64,000 nucleotides of DNA from Shinella zoogloeoides (lineage in GTDB: Bacteria > Pseudomonadota > Alphaproteobacteria > Rhizobiales > Rhizobiaceae). How positions within the stretch are numbered: position 1 is the stretch's first letter; every line of letters begins with the position of its first letter. Under the pieces are notes generated by a model. It worked only from the letters and a program-made list of their open reading frames with translations. It was not told where the DNA came from and did no database searches. Location of the stretch: the NCBI RefSeq assembly GCF_022682305.1, contig NZ_CP093528.1, forward strand, positions 1,439,501 through 1,503,500. The letters are read 5' to 3'. Positions 9,255-17,300 of this stretch are shown one piece after another. The position numbers and the translations under genes were made by a program.

Positions 9255-9998
9255 TCAAGCCTCGGAACCCGGCGCACCGAAGCGGATGCGGAACCGGCGG
9301 TTCTCCTTGCCCTTCTTTTCGATCTTGGCGATGTGGATCGCGCCGACTTCCTGCGTTTCGGAAACATGGGTGCCGCCGCAGGGCTGGCTGTCGACGGAGG
9401 AGTTCTCGCCGATGCACACGAGGCTGACGCGGCCGAGGCCCATCGGCGGGCGCACGTTCTTGGATTTCACGATGCCTGGATTGGCCGCCAGTTCCTCGTC
9501 GGTGATCCACTGAACGAAAATCGGGTGATTCTCCTCCACGAGCTTCATCAGCTTCGCCGTCACCTCGTCCCTGTCGATGGTTTCCGTCATGTCGAAATCG
9601 ACGCGGCTGTCCTCCTCGCCGACCGCCGCGCCGGTGATCGGGAAGGGGCAGACGACGGAAAGGAGATGGCAGGCCGTGTGCATGCGCATCAGCCGGTAGC
9701 GGCGCGCCCAGTCTATATGGGCGACGACCGTCTCGCCGACGATGGGAAAGGTCTCGCCCTCAAGGGGCCGGTGAATGATGATTTCCTTGGTCGCGCCCGT
9801 CACGGCCGGTCCGAGCGCGATGCGGCTGCCGTCGGCGCGCTCCAGAAAGCCCGTATCGCCCGGCTGGCCGCCGGAGGTCGCATAGAAGCAGGTCTGGTCC
9901 AGCTCGATGCCGCCGTCCTCGTGCACCGCCGTCACCACCGCCTCGTTTGTCGAAAGATAGAAATCGTCGCGAAAGAGAGCGGTGGTGGGAAGGGACAT
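9255..9998 (-). CDS. AlaX-type alanyl-tRNA editing protein
   Basis: A 247-residue stand-alone editing protein that hydrolyses Ser-tRNA(Ala) or Gly-tRNA(Ala). The zinc site is intact: HTACH (H107, H111) and CGGTH (C207, H211). The N-terminal FYATSGGQPGDTGFL is the standard extended-AlaX (AlaX-M) element. The DFDMTET and GAIHIAKIEKKGKENRR segments are also typical. It lies between cysK (5-nt gap) and sseA (12-nt gap). Why an editing factor sits in a cysteine operon is not evident; it may limit mistranslation when serine and cysteine pools shift (inference). Confidence 0.9.
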   Translation of the reverse strand: MSLPTTALFRDDFYLSTNEAVVTAVHEDGGIELDQTCFYATSGGQPGDTGFLERADGSRIALGPAVTGATKEIIIHRPLEGETFPIVGETVVAHIDWARRYRLMRMHTACHLLSVVCPFPITGAAVGEEDSRVDFDMTETIDRDEVTAKLMKLVEENHPIFVQWITDEELAANPGIVKSKNVRPPMGLGRVSLVCIGENSSVDSQPCGGTHVSETQEVGAIHIAKIEKKGKENRRFRIRFGAPGSEA

Positions 9999-10003
9999 GA
10001 GAC

Positions 10004-11044
10004 CTATTCGACCGGCTGATAAGGGACCTTGATCCCCGATTTCGCCTTCAGCCAGCCTGGAACCGGCAGGCCCTTCGAATCGAGGAAGTCCGGGTTGAAG
10101 AGTTTGGACTGATAGCGGTTAGCATAGTCGCAGAGGATCGTCACGATCGTGTGGCCGGGACCGAGGTCCTTCGCGAGGCGGATTGCGCCCGCGATATTGA
10201 TGCCTGAGGAGCCGCCGACGGCGATGCCTTCATTCTCGATGAGGTCGAAGACCAGCGGAACGGCCTCGGAATCCGGGATGTTGTAGGAGTAATCCGGCGT
10301 GAAGCCTTCGAGATTGGCCGTGATGCGGCCCTGGCCGATGCCCTCGGTGATCGAGCTGCCGGAGGATTTCAGTTCGCCGCTCTCATAATAGCTGTAGAGC
10401 GCCGCACCATCCGGATCGGCAAGCGCGATCTTGATGTTCGGGTTCTTCGCGCGAAGGCCGGCGGCGACGCCGGCAAGCGTACCGCCCGAGCCGACGGCCG
10501 AGACGAAGCCGTCGACCTTGCCGTTCGTGTCGCGCCAGATTTCCGGCGCGGTCGTCTCGATATGGGCGTTGCGGTTGGCGACGTTGTCGAACTGGTTGGC
10601 CCAGATCGCGCCGTTCGGCTCGGTCTTCGCAAGCTGTTCGGCGAGGCGGCCGGAAAGCTTCACATAGTTGTTCGGGTTCTTGTAGGGGACGGCCGGCACC
10701 TCGACGAGTTCCGCACCGAGCAGGCGCAGGGCGTCCTTCTTTTCCTGGCTCTGCGTCTCGGGAATGACGATGACGGTGCGATAGCCGAGCGCCTGCGCCA
10801 CCAGCGCAAGGCCGATGCCCGTATTACCAGCCGTGCCCTCGACGATGACGCCGCCGGAGCGCAGTGCGCCGGAGCGTTCCGCCGCGCGGATGATGGAGAG
10901 CGCCGCACGGTCCTTCACCGACTGGCCGGGATTGAGAAACTCCGCCTTGCCGAGGATTTCGCAGCCCGTCGCCTCCGATGCGCCCTTGAGGCGGATCAGC
11001 GGCGTGTTGCCAATTGCATCGAGGACGGATGGAAGAATGGACAT
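10004..11044 (-). CDS. cysK: Cysteine synthase A (O-acetylserine sulfhydrylase)
   Basis: PLP enzyme making cysteine from O-acetylserine and sulfide; 346 residues. The PLP lysine is K44 in NPGQSVKDRAA, the substrate loop is EGTAGNTGIGLA and the phosphate-binding loop is GSGGTLAGVA. The GQG...AVGGSSG region closes the fold. The start MSILPSVLDAIGNTPLIRL at 11044 matches the family; a longer in-frame extension of 23 residues does not. The TAGNTG (not TSGNTG) form and the long C-terminus are seen in many alphaproteobacterial paralogues. First gene of the four-gene sulfur operon. Confidence 0.92.
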   Translation of the reverse strand: MSILPSVLDAIGNTPLIRLKGASEATGCEILGKAEFLNPGQSVKDRAALSIIRAAERSGALRSGGVIVEGTAGNTGIGLALVAQALGYRTVIVIPETQSQEKKDALRLLGAELVEVPAVPYKNPNNYVKLSGRLAEQLAKTEPNGAIWANQFDNVANRNAHIETTAPEIWRDTNGKVDGFVSAVGSGGTLAGVAAGLRAKNPNIKIALADPDGAALYSYYESGELKSSGSSITEGIGQGRITANLEGFTPDYSYNIPDSEAVPLVFDLIENEGIAVGGSSGINIAGAIRLAKDLGPGHTIVTILCDYANRYQSKLFNPDFLDSKGLPVPGWLKAKSGIKVPYQPVE

Positions 11045-11167
11045 GGCAGACGGGCCTCGCATTATGTATCTGGACTGAAAACGTCTTTTCCGCCCGCAAG
11101 CGCCGCTTTGCAAGAAATCCTGTTTCTTGTGAAAGGGCTTCCAGAGCCATTTTTTCCACCCGACGCC

Positions 11168-12433
11168 TCAGGCGAGGGGTCGCGTATAGACCACCTGCCG
11201 CACATCGATGTTTTGCGCCCGAAACCCGGCCTCGCAATAATAGAAATAGAATTCCCAGAGCTTGCGGAAGCGCTCGTCGAAGCCGAGCGGCACGATGCGC
11301 TCCCAAGCGGCGCGGAAGCGGTCCCGCCATTCGGCGAGCGTGCGGGCATAGTCGTGACCGAAGCCGATATCGGAGGCCGTCGACAGACCGAACTGCCGCC
11401 CCAGCGAGGAGAGGTGCTCGCGGGTCGGCAGCATGCCGCCGGGAAAGACGTATTTCTGGATGAAGTCCGGATTGGCCCGGTATTCCGCATAGGCCTCCTG
11501 CAGGATGGTGATGATCTGCAGGCCCGCCCGTCCGCCCGGCTTCAGGCATTCGTGCAGCTTGGAGAAATAGGCCGGCCAGTATTTTTCGCCCACCGCCTCG
11601 AACATTTCGATGGAAACGATGCGGTCGTAGGTGCCGGTCTCGTCGCGGTAATCCTGGAATTTCAGTTCGACGCGGTCGGCAAGGCCGGCCTTCGCCATGC
11701 GCTCGCGGGCAAAGGCGAGCTGTTCCCGGCTGATCGTCAGGCCCGTGACCTTGCAACCGATCTCGCCGGCCGCAAATTCCGCAAAGCCGCCCCAGCCGCA
11801 GCCGATTTCCAGAACGTGGTCACCCGGTCCGATTCCGGTCGCCTCCGCCAGCGCGCGATATTTTGCGAGCTGCGCGGAGGTGAGGTCGTTCGCGCCGCGC
11901 GAATAGAGCGCGGAGGAATAGGTCATCGTCGGGTCGAGCCATTGGGAATAGAAGGCGTTGCCAAGGTCGTAGTGTGCGGCGATGTTGCGCTGCGAGCCGC
12001 GGCGGGTGTTGGCGTTCAGCCAGTGGCGGAATTTCTCGAGCAACAGGAAAAGGCCGCGCGGGCCGTTCGTATAGTCGCGCACGACCTTCGTGTTGATGAG
12101 GACCAGTTCGAGGAAGGCGCCGGCATCCGGGCTTTCCCAGTCGCCGTCCATATAGGTTTCCGCGACGCCGATTGTGCCGCCGCTGACGGCGCGGTGCATG
12201 AGGTTCCAGTTATGGAGCGTTACCGCGGCATGCGGGCCGGGAGCGCTCCCGGCGATCACGAAGGTCTGTCCGCCCGGTATCGTCATTGCCAGCGTGCCGG
12301 CTTCGAGGCCGAGCAACCCGCGAAGAACCATCTGGGCGCGAAAGGGCAATCCCTTCGTGCGCGCCGAGAAATTATCGGCCGTCAGCGGCTCATGGCCCGA
12401 AAATACCGTTCCTGAAATCATTTCAGTCGTCAT
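11168..12433 (-). CDS. Cyclopropane-fatty-acyl-phospholipid synthase family methyltransferase
   Basis: A 421-residue SAM-dependent methyltransferase that should add a methylene bridge to unsaturated phospholipid acyl chains at the inner membrane. SAM motif I is VLEIGCGWGGFAEFAA; the CFA signature includes HYDLGNAFYSQWLDPTMTYSSALY, GLTISREQLAFA and IVSIEMFEAVGEKYWPAYF, and the conserved QEAYAEYRANPDFIQKYVFPGGMLPT. The N-terminal lipid-binding part is present (~1-130). ATG 12433 fits the family; 15 upstream codons are open but not conserved. Separated from cysK by a 123-nt gap. Confidence 0.92.
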   Translation of the reverse strand: MTTEMISGTVFSGHEPLTADNFSARTKGLPFRAQMVLRGLLGLEAGTLAMTIPGGQTFVIAGSAPGPHAAVTLHNWNLMHRAVSGGTIGVAETYMDGDWESPDAGAFLELVLINTKVVRDYTNGPRGLFLLLEKFRHWLNANTRRGSQRNIAAHYDLGNAFYSQWLDPTMTYSSALYSRGANDLTSAQLAKYRALAEATGIGPGDHVLEIGCGWGGFAEFAAGEIGCKVTGLTISREQLAFARERMAKAGLADRVELKFQDYRDETGTYDRIVSIEMFEAVGEKYWPAYFSKLHECLKPGGRAGLQIITILQEAYAEYRANPDFIQKYVFPGGMLPTREHLSSLGRQFGLSTASDIGFGHDYARTLAEWRDRFRAAWERIVPLGFDERFRKLWEFYFYYCEAGFRAQNIDVRQVVYTRPLA

Positions 12434-12658
12434 CGATTGCCCCTCTGTCAACCCGACGCAAGGGAAGGCTAGCCGCAATAGATCGGAACGCCAAGTCGTG
12501 AATCGTGACAGGCCGGATCAAAAAAACGGCCGGATCGGTCGACAAAGGGGCGGGCCTTTAACGAACTGTTAGCAAGCATGGTTAATTTTGCGTCTATCCG
12601 GTGCGTTGCGGAACGGAATGCCTGCGCGCCCGTTTGGACGGAAACTGGAGACGCCACG

Positions 12659-12865
12659 ATGCTTTTCGGACTTTTTCACGCCACCCCTACCGACGACGAT
12701 GACATTGCCACTGGCACCTATGCGGACGGGGTTGTCGGAACGCCGCTGAGCGATGCCTCCGGCCGCCTGCGCGATCGCAGCCAGGCCTTTCGCCGCACCG
12801 CCCATGAGCGGGACTACGGCACGAGGCGCGCCGCCGCCCAGACCGGCGCGGGCATGATTCCCTGA
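12659..12865 (+). CDS. Small hypothetical protein
   Basis: A 68-residue acidic-then-basic protein beginning MLFGLFHATPTDDDD and ending TGAGMIP. The start is supported by GGAG 8 nt upstream of ATG 12659. The sequence is rich in charged residues with no signal peptide or membrane segment. I recognise no domain. It is transcribed away from the CFA synthase-like gene across a 225-nt gap. The clear ribosome-binding site makes it a likely real gene. Confidence 0.5.
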   Translation: MLFGLFHATPTDDDDIATGTYADGVVGTPLSDASGRLRDRSQAFRRTAHERDYGTRRAAAQTGAGMIP

Positions 12866-12946
12866 AGTCGGCGCGCGCCGGGACCGAAACGTCTCGGCGT
12901 GCTTGTCCGACTGAAGCGCGCTTACCGTCAATGAATGATCGGGAGA

Positions 12947-13006
12947 TCTGCTTTTCGCGCCTCCGGCCGAAAAGCAGAAGGGCCGCGCTAGTCAGCGCAG
13001 CCCTTC
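12947..13006. repeat. Two abutting hairpins in an intergenic gap
   Basis: The first inverted repeat is TCTGCTTTTCG (12947-12957) / CGAAAAGCAGA (12968-12978). The second is GAAGGGCCGCGCT (12977-12989) / AGCGCAGCCCTTC (12994-13006), with one mismatch and a 4-nt loop. They overlap by two bases. Read on the minus strand, the second stem is followed by TGCTTTTCGG, so it can act as a terminator; the pair may instead be a REP-like element. Confidence 0.55.
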
Positions 13007-13141
13007 AAAATCTGGCTCGCCGGGGTCGACGAAGATGCGAACTATCTCTTTCAGATTCCCGCCGCGACCCCGAAAAACCCGCCCCAGCAGAGGAAGCGCG
13101 ATCGTGACCGTGCTGAGCGCATGCGTCTGGCGGGCGGTCCG

Positions 13142-13318
13142 ATGCCGTCGCTGCGGGAGAAAGCCTACGCATTCGCCCGCCAGCGTACGATCGTGAGGAC
13201 AAGCGATTTTACCGCCATCGGTATCCCGCGGCACTATCTCGCCTGGATGTGCGAGGAGGGCTGGCTGGTGAGGGAAGGCTACGGCCTCTATCGCGCAGCC
13301 GAGCGAGAAGCTGCCTGA
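13142..13318 (+). pseudogene. Truncated AbiEi-type antitoxin N-terminal domain
   Basis: Only 58 codons remain. They form a winged-helix segment of the type IV toxin-antitoxin AbiEi/AbiEii antitoxin class: LREKAYAFARQRTIVRTSDFTAIGIPRHYLAWMCEEGW followed by the wing LVREGYGLYRAAE. Full-length homologues carry a further ~130-150 residues after this domain; here a stop follows at once and no nucleotidyltransferase toxin (AbiEii) is nearby. It is most simply a relic, although it could still bind DNA. The start could also be GTG/ATG slightly upstream (13121). Confidence 0.55.
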
Positions 13319-13341
13319 TGGAAGCTTCGTCCGCGGAAATG

Positions 13342-13752
13342 TCAGGCCGCGCCGTGTTCGCCGTGGGCCCGAGCGGCTTTGACGACATCGACAATCCGGC
13401 CTTCGCGCAACGCATCGATCGGGCGCTGGCCGCCGAGGCGAGCGTCGTCGGTCAGCATGAAGTTGACCCGCATCCAGGGCTCCTCGATCGTGAACGCCTC
13501 GACCACGGCGCTCATACCGGGAAGCAGTCCGGTGCCGGTGATCTGGAAGGCGGGATAGGCGCGCTCGCCATCGACATCGAGCCAAAGGAGGGGCTGGGCC
13601 TCAAGTTCCTCGGGCGTCAGGCCGATCCGACCTGCGAACTCATCGCGGGACAGAACCCCGCCTTCCATGACGAGCATGCCGCGCTTCATAGCCGAACCGC
13701 GGGTGAAGGCCTCAGCCAAGACGGCGGTGTCAGCTATGGTTCCTGCTTGCAT
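13342..13752 (-). CDS. Orphan MbcA/ParS/Xre-type antitoxin-like protein
   Basis: A 136-residue protein whose C-terminal half resembles the toxin-binding domain of MbcA/ParS/Xre antitoxins: LLWLDVDGERAYPAFQI, then the LGGQRPIDALREGRIVDVVKAA signature. The start at 13752 is set by AGGAGG seven nt upstream. In the usual layout a RES-domain NAD-degrading toxin follows or precedes the antitoxin; none is found in the flanking 1 kb on either strand. It may be a stranded antitoxin or a stand-alone regulator. Family assignment is by motif only. Confidence 0.6.
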   Translation of the reverse strand: MQAGTIADTAVLAEAFTRGSAMKRGMLVMEGGVLSRDEFAGRIGLTPEELEAQPLLWLDVDGERAYPAFQITGTGLLPGMSAVVEAFTIEEPWMRVNFMLTDDARLGGQRPIDALREGRIVDVVKAARAHGEHGAA

Positions 13753-14335
13753 GGATGATCCTCCTGACCTCATCGGCCTTTGATCCCGACGAAGCCTACG
13801 AAAGAAACGGAGCCAGAGCCAGGATCGTTCATGGGCACGCCGTTTCTGGCGACGCGCCCACGAACTTCTCAGCCTATGTCGTTAGCGCCTATCCCGGTTC
13901 GCCGCATTCGGCACACGGATCGCTTCGTTGTTCGGATCGAAGGTTGGCCTGCCCCTATTGAGTGGTCCGGGTTCAGTCTAATGCATTGTCGGCCTTTGGG
14001 CCTGGTCTGATAAGGCCGGAAGCAGAGGCACGATAGCCTCTGGAGCCGGCGGCTTGTACTTGTGACCGACTCGCGTGGAGTGTCCGCTTCCGGCACTGAA
14101 CCCAAGTTCCGCTAGTGACTCGTTTCGGACCTTCAGCATGTCAGCTTCGCGTCCGCACGATAAGCTGACATGCCCGGGAGCTTCAGTCTTTTCTGGCGGA
14201 GTGCGCATTGCCCATCGGCCATATCCAGGTGTCCAACTCCGATGGCACGCAAACGCTGAAGCGGCAGCGCGACGCGGTGTTCGCGACCAACCTTTCCGGT
14301 CGATAACGTCCTGGTCATTTTGCCGAGCTTGCGGA
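13753..14335. other. Gene-free boundary region
   Basis: About 580 nt between the antitoxin-like gene and bdcR with no convincing gene on either strand; short open frames there have no ribosome-binding site or recognisable protein features. It contains one strong inverted repeat (14136-14173). It marks the change from housekeeping genes to accessory cargo, so an element end or attachment site could lie here, but no tRNA or flanking direct repeat was recognised. Confidence 0.5.
14136..14173. repeat. 12-bp perfect inverted repeat
   Basis: GCATGTCAGCTT (14136-14147) and AAGCTGACATGC (14162-14173) are exact reverse complements around a 14-nt spacer. No gene overlaps it. It could be a recombinase or regulator site, or the remains of a small mobile element. 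Confidence 0.65.
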
Positions 14336-14929
14336 TTAGCCGCGAACCACCTGCTCAAGACCAGCCCCGGCGAGCCGGGCGGCGGCGAGCAGGCGATCGA
14401 GATCGTGCCCGTTGCGAGCGCTGGCGGACAGGCCGGCCATGACGGTGCTCATATAGTCGGTCACGCGCTCGGCCTGTTCGGGATGGCGCGCGGCGACGAA
14501 GCGATGGATCGCCTCCTCCGCCGCCGCAAGGAACGTTCCGGCCGCCTCGCGTGCCTCGCGGTCGGTGCAGCGCACACCCTCGATAACGAGGCACCCCGCC
14601 GCGTCCGGATCGGCGGCATAGCGCCGCGCCGCCGCTTCCAGCACCGCGACGAGGCATTCCGCGACCGGGCGATCGGCGTTCAGCAGATCGAACAGCGGGA
14701 TCGCGCCGGTACCGGCATAGCGATCGAGAATGCGGCTGTAGAGCTCGGCCTTGCTGCCGAAGGCGGCATAGAAGCTGGGCGGGTTTATCCCGATCGCCTG
14801 AGTCAGGTGCGCGATGCTGACGGCATCATAGCCACGCGAATGGAACAGCCGCTGGGCGGTCGCGACCGCTTCGTCCGGGTCGAACAGGCGCGGTCTGCCG
14901 CGTGCGCGGGATAATTTTGTATGAACCAC
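14336..14929 (-). CDS. bdcR: TetR-family regulator BdcR (YjgJ)
   Basis: A 197-residue TetR repressor. The N-terminal HTH is GRPRLFDPDEAVATAQRLF, then AIGINPPSFYAAFGSKAELYSRIL (~10-60). The rest matches E. coli BdcR closely in my recollection, including IPLFDLL, DRPVAECLVAVLEAAARRY, AAGCLVIEGVRC and DYMSTVMAGLSASARNGH. BdcR represses the divergent bdcA. The start is GTG at 14929 with AAGG eight nt upstream; the candidate operator overlaps it, so autoregulation is likely. It lacks any sign of decay. Confidence 0.9.
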   Translation of the reverse strand: MVHTKLSRARGRPRLFDPDEAVATAQRLFHSRGYDAVSIAHLTQAIGINPPSFYAAFGSKAELYSRILDRYAGTGAIPLFDLLNADRPVAECLVAVLEAAARRYAADPDAAGCLVIEGVRCTDREAREAAGTFLAAAEEAIHRFVAARHPEQAERVTDYMSTVMAGLSASARNGHDLDRLLAAARLAGAGLEQVVRG

Positions 14930-14935
14930 TACAAA
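14916..14935. promoter_or_regulatory. Candidate BdcR operator
   Basis: TTTGTA (14916-14921) and TACAAA (14930-14935) form an inverted repeat with an 8-nt spacer, covering the bdcR start codon and abutting the bdcA promoter. Size and placement suit a TetR dimer; binding is inferred. Confidence 0.5.
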
Positions 14936-14939
14936 TACC

Positions 14940-14967
14940 TTGACGGGTCTTTCAAGTCGTTTATGTA
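14940..14967 (+). promoter_or_regulatory. Candidate sigma-70-type promoter of bdcA
   Basis: TTGACG (14940-14945) and TATGTA (14962-14967) are separated by 16 nt, about 33 nt before the bdcA ATG, next to the putative BdcR operator. Confidence 0.5.
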
Positions 14968-15000
14968 GCGAGTCGTAAGTTATTGATCAAGGAAAGTCCG

Positions 15001-15714
15001 ATGGGTGTGTTTGAGGCGAAATCCGTTCTCGTGCTGGGTGGCAGTCGGGGGATCGGCGCGGCGATCGTTCGGCGTTTTGTGGCAGATGGCGCGAAGGTGA
15101 CCTTTACCTATTCCGGTTCGCCTGACGCGGCCCACGCGCTGGCGGCCGAAACGGGCAGCACCGCTGTCGAGACGGACAGCGCGGATCGCGACGCGGTGAT
15201 CGCGCGCGTGAAGGACAGTGGCGCGCTCGACGTGCTGGTCGTCAATGCCGGAATCGGTGTTTTCGGCGATTCTCTGGAGCAGGATCCGGACGCAATCGAC
15301 CGGCTGTTCCGGATCAATATCCACGCGCCCTATCATGCCTCGGTCGAGGCCGCGCGCCAGATGCCCCAGGGTGGCCGGATCATCGTCATCGGATCGGTGA
15401 ACGGCGACCGGATGCCCGTTCCAGGCATGTCCTCCTACGCGCTCAGCAAGTCTGCGCTGCAAGGGATGGCGCGCGGGCTGGCACGCGACTTCGGGTCCCG
15501 CGGGATCACGATTAATGTGGTGCAGCCCGGCCCGATCGACACCGACGCCAATCCGGCGGACGGACCGATGAAGGAGCTGCTGCACAGCTTCATGGCGATC
15601 AAGCGCCACGGGCGGCCAGAGGAAGTCGCGGGCATGGTGGCGTACCTCGCCGGCCCGGAGGCGGGGTTCGTTACGGGCGCCATGCACACCATCGACGGCG
15701 CGTTCGGTGCCTGA
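15001..15714 (+). CDS. bdcA: SDR-family oxidoreductase BdcA (c-di-GMP-binding dispersal protein)
   Basis: A 237-residue short-chain dehydrogenase/reductase. The NADP loop is GGSRGIGAAIVRRF, the NAG motif is VVNAGIGVFG, and the catalytic set is S (IGSVNGDRMP), Y and K in SSYALSKSALQGMARGLARDFG. It closely matches E. coli BdcA as remembered (VQPGPIDTDANPADGPM, KRHGRPEEVAGM, FVTGAMHTIDGAFGA). BdcA binds c-di-GMP and promotes biofilm dispersal in E. coli. AAGGAA six nt before ATG 15001 sets the start, over an upstream TTG. The downstream reductase gene follows at once. Confidence 0.92.
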   Translation: MGVFEAKSVLVLGGSRGIGAAIVRRFVADGAKVTFTYSGSPDAAHALAAETGSTAVETDSADRDAVIARVKDSGALDVLVVNAGIGVFGDSLEQDPDAIDRLFRINIHAPYHASVEAARQMPQGGRIIVIGSVNGDRMPVPGMSSYALSKSALQGMARGLARDFGSRGITINVVQPGPIDTDANPADGPMKELLHSFMAIKRHGRPEEVAGMVAYLAGPEAGFVTGAMHTIDGAFGA

Positions 15715-15733
15715 TCCGACCTCGCCCGCGCCG

Positions 15734-16387
15734 ATGACCACCATCGGCATCATCGGCGCGGGCGAGGTCGGCAGCCAGATTGCCCGCGCCGCCATCGCCA
15801 ACGGCTATCGGGTTGTCATCGCCAACTCGCGGGGGCCCGAAACCCTGGCCGGGCTGGTCGCGGAGCTCGGGCCGCCTGCCCGCGCCGCGACCGCTGCCGG
15901 TGCGGCGGAGGCGGGAGAATTCGTCGTGATCGCGGTCCCGCTCAAGCTGGTCAACGACATGCCCGTGGCGCAACTGGCGAACAAGATCGTGCTCGACACC
16001 AACAACTATATGCCGTGGCGCGACGGGCGCTATGCCCTCGTCGATACCGGCGCGAAGACCGAGCACGAACTGCGGCAGGATCAGCTGCCAACGTCCAAGG
16101 TCGCGAAGGCGTTCACGCATATCCAGGCACCGCGCCTGTTGCTGTCGGCGCGGCCCGCTGGCACGCCGGGGCGGCACGCGCTGTCGGTGTCGAGCGACTA
16201 TCCCGAAGCGGTGGCGCTGGTCACGCGACTGTACGACCAGTTCGGCTTCGACACGGCGGACAACAGCCCGCTTAGCGAGTCCTGGCGGAGCGCTCCGGGT
16301 CAGCCCGCATGGCACGCGCACGACCATCAAACGCGTCCCGCGCTGATTGCGAACCTTGCCAAGGCGACACCGCTCCCACCGAGATAG
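15734..16387 (+). CDS. NADP-binding oxidoreductase (F420-dependent reductase-like fold)
   Basis: A 217-residue protein with an N-terminal Rossmann motif IGIIGAGEVGSQIARAAIANGY, then VIANSRGPETLAGLVAELG, which suggests NADP over NAD (S-R after beta-2). The VVIAVPLKLVNDMP and VLDTNNYMPWRDG segments are typical of the NADP oxidoreductase, coenzyme-F420-dependent family; actual F420 use is uncertain in this lineage. It is transcribed with bdcA (19 nt from the bdcA stop; an alternative GTG at 15707 would overlap the bdcA end). Substrate unknown. Confidence 0.82.
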   Translation: MTTIGIIGAGEVGSQIARAAIANGYRVVIANSRGPETLAGLVAELGPPARAATAAGAAEAGEFVVIAVPLKLVNDMPVAQLANKIVLDTNNYMPWRDGRYALVDTGAKTEHELRQDQLPTSKVAKAFTHIQAPRLLLSARPAGTPGRHALSVSSDYPEAVALVTRLYDQFGFDTADNSPLSESWRSAPGQPAWHAHDHQTRPALIANLAKATPLPPR

Positions 16388-16422
16388 GGCAGACTGCCTC
16401 TGCCCGACCACACCGCCCATGC

Positions 16423-16662
16423 CTACGAGGTCTTCGCCGTTCTCGCCCGCGCCGGCATCACGTTCATGTCGGCCTGCGCCTGCCGCGGTCGGTATCGCTG
16501 AGAGGGCAGCAGCGATCCGCGATCCCGCCGACAAGGCCTATCTGCCGGCGCGTCCGACCGGACAAAGCCCTGGTCGACCTGGTCGACGCCGCGCAACGCC
16601 TGGAACACTCCCTCTGTGCACCAATGGCATCCCCCTCCAAAGCCGGCCTTCGCCATCATCAC
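16423..16662 (-). pseudogene. msrA fragment (5' end only)
   Basis: The first ~40 codons read AGFGGGCHWCTEGVFQALRG, then VDQVDQGFVRSDAPAD, which is the N-terminal catalytic segment of a peptide methionine sulfoxide reductase A of the GGGCHWC subtype. After that the frame becomes arginine/proline-rich and unlike MsrA, and it ends after 79 codons, whereas the family is 150-200 residues. It is therefore a remnant. Between 16388 and 16710 I see no other gene. Confidence 0.7.
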
Positions 16663-16710
16663 CTCGCACGCCCAGGCGTCATTCCTGACGTAGGTTTGCC
16701 CGGTAAAGCG

Positions 16711-17205
16711 CTAGCGGCTGATTTCGAAGAGGAACCAGGCACGGCGCTCAGCCTCGTCCGTCCAAGCATCGATCAGGCCGGACGTCGCATTATCCTTCGC
16801 CTTGTCCGCGACGTCCTTTGCGCGGCGAAACGACTCGACCATGTGGAGATTGTCGGCGCGGAGCTCACCCAGCATGTCCTGCGGCGTCACGAACTCAGCA
16901 TCATTGTCCTTGATGGTCTGGTGGCGCGCGATATCGCCGATCGATCGTATGGTGGTGTTGCCCGTTTTTCGGGCGCGCTCGGCGATCGCATCGGTGGCGG
17001 CGAGGATCTCTGCGGCCTGCTCATCAAGAAGCAGGTGATAGTCCCTGAAGTAGGGTCCGGAGACGTGCCAGTGGAAATTTTTTGTCTTCAGGTAGATCGC
17101 GTAGCTGTTCGCCAAAATAATCTTCAGAGCGTCGGCGACAGTCATCGCCGCGCATCCGTCAAGATCAGAAGGTGTTGGAAGGGTGGCGTCATTATTGTTC
17201 GTCAT
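16711..17205 (-). CDS. dps: Dps-family DNA-binding ferritin-like protein
   Basis: A 164-residue Dps. The ferroxidase signature is KTKNFHWHVSGPYFRDYHLLLDEQ (H and D/E ligands), followed by AAEILAATDAIAERARK. The dodecamer oxidises Fe(II) with peroxide and stores it, protecting DNA. The C-terminal helix ends TDEAERRAWFLFEISR. The N-terminus is short and only weakly basic, so DNA binding is less certain. A 30-bp motif at 17301-17330, shared with two other promoters of this island, lies 95 nt upstream, pointing to LysR control. Confidence 0.93.
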   Translation of the reverse strand: MTNNNDATLPTPSDLDGCAAMTVADALKIILANSYAIYLKTKNFHWHVSGPYFRDYHLLLDEQAAEILAATDAIAERARKTGNTTIRSIGDIARHQTIKDNDAEFVTPQDMLGELRADNLHMVESFRRAKDVADKAKDNATSGLIDAWTDEAERRAWFLFEISR

Positions 17206-17300
17206 CGATTAGACTTTCTCAATCTGGCTTACACGGGATCCAGCGCCGATTCCCCCACGGATGGCGATGTATAGAAGATGAATTCATCGCCAGACGAAGT

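Noticed and set aside
7920..10019. Open reading frame of about 700 codons on the plus strand
   Set aside because: It lies antisense to GNAT, sseA and alaX, all of which have clear catalytic motifs. Its sequence is Arg/Ala/Gly-rich, as expected for a shadow frame in GC-rich DNA.
10562..12415. Plus-strand frame of about 617 codons over cysK and the CFA synthase gene
   Set aside because: The minus-strand genes carry the family signatures; the plus-strand translation has none.
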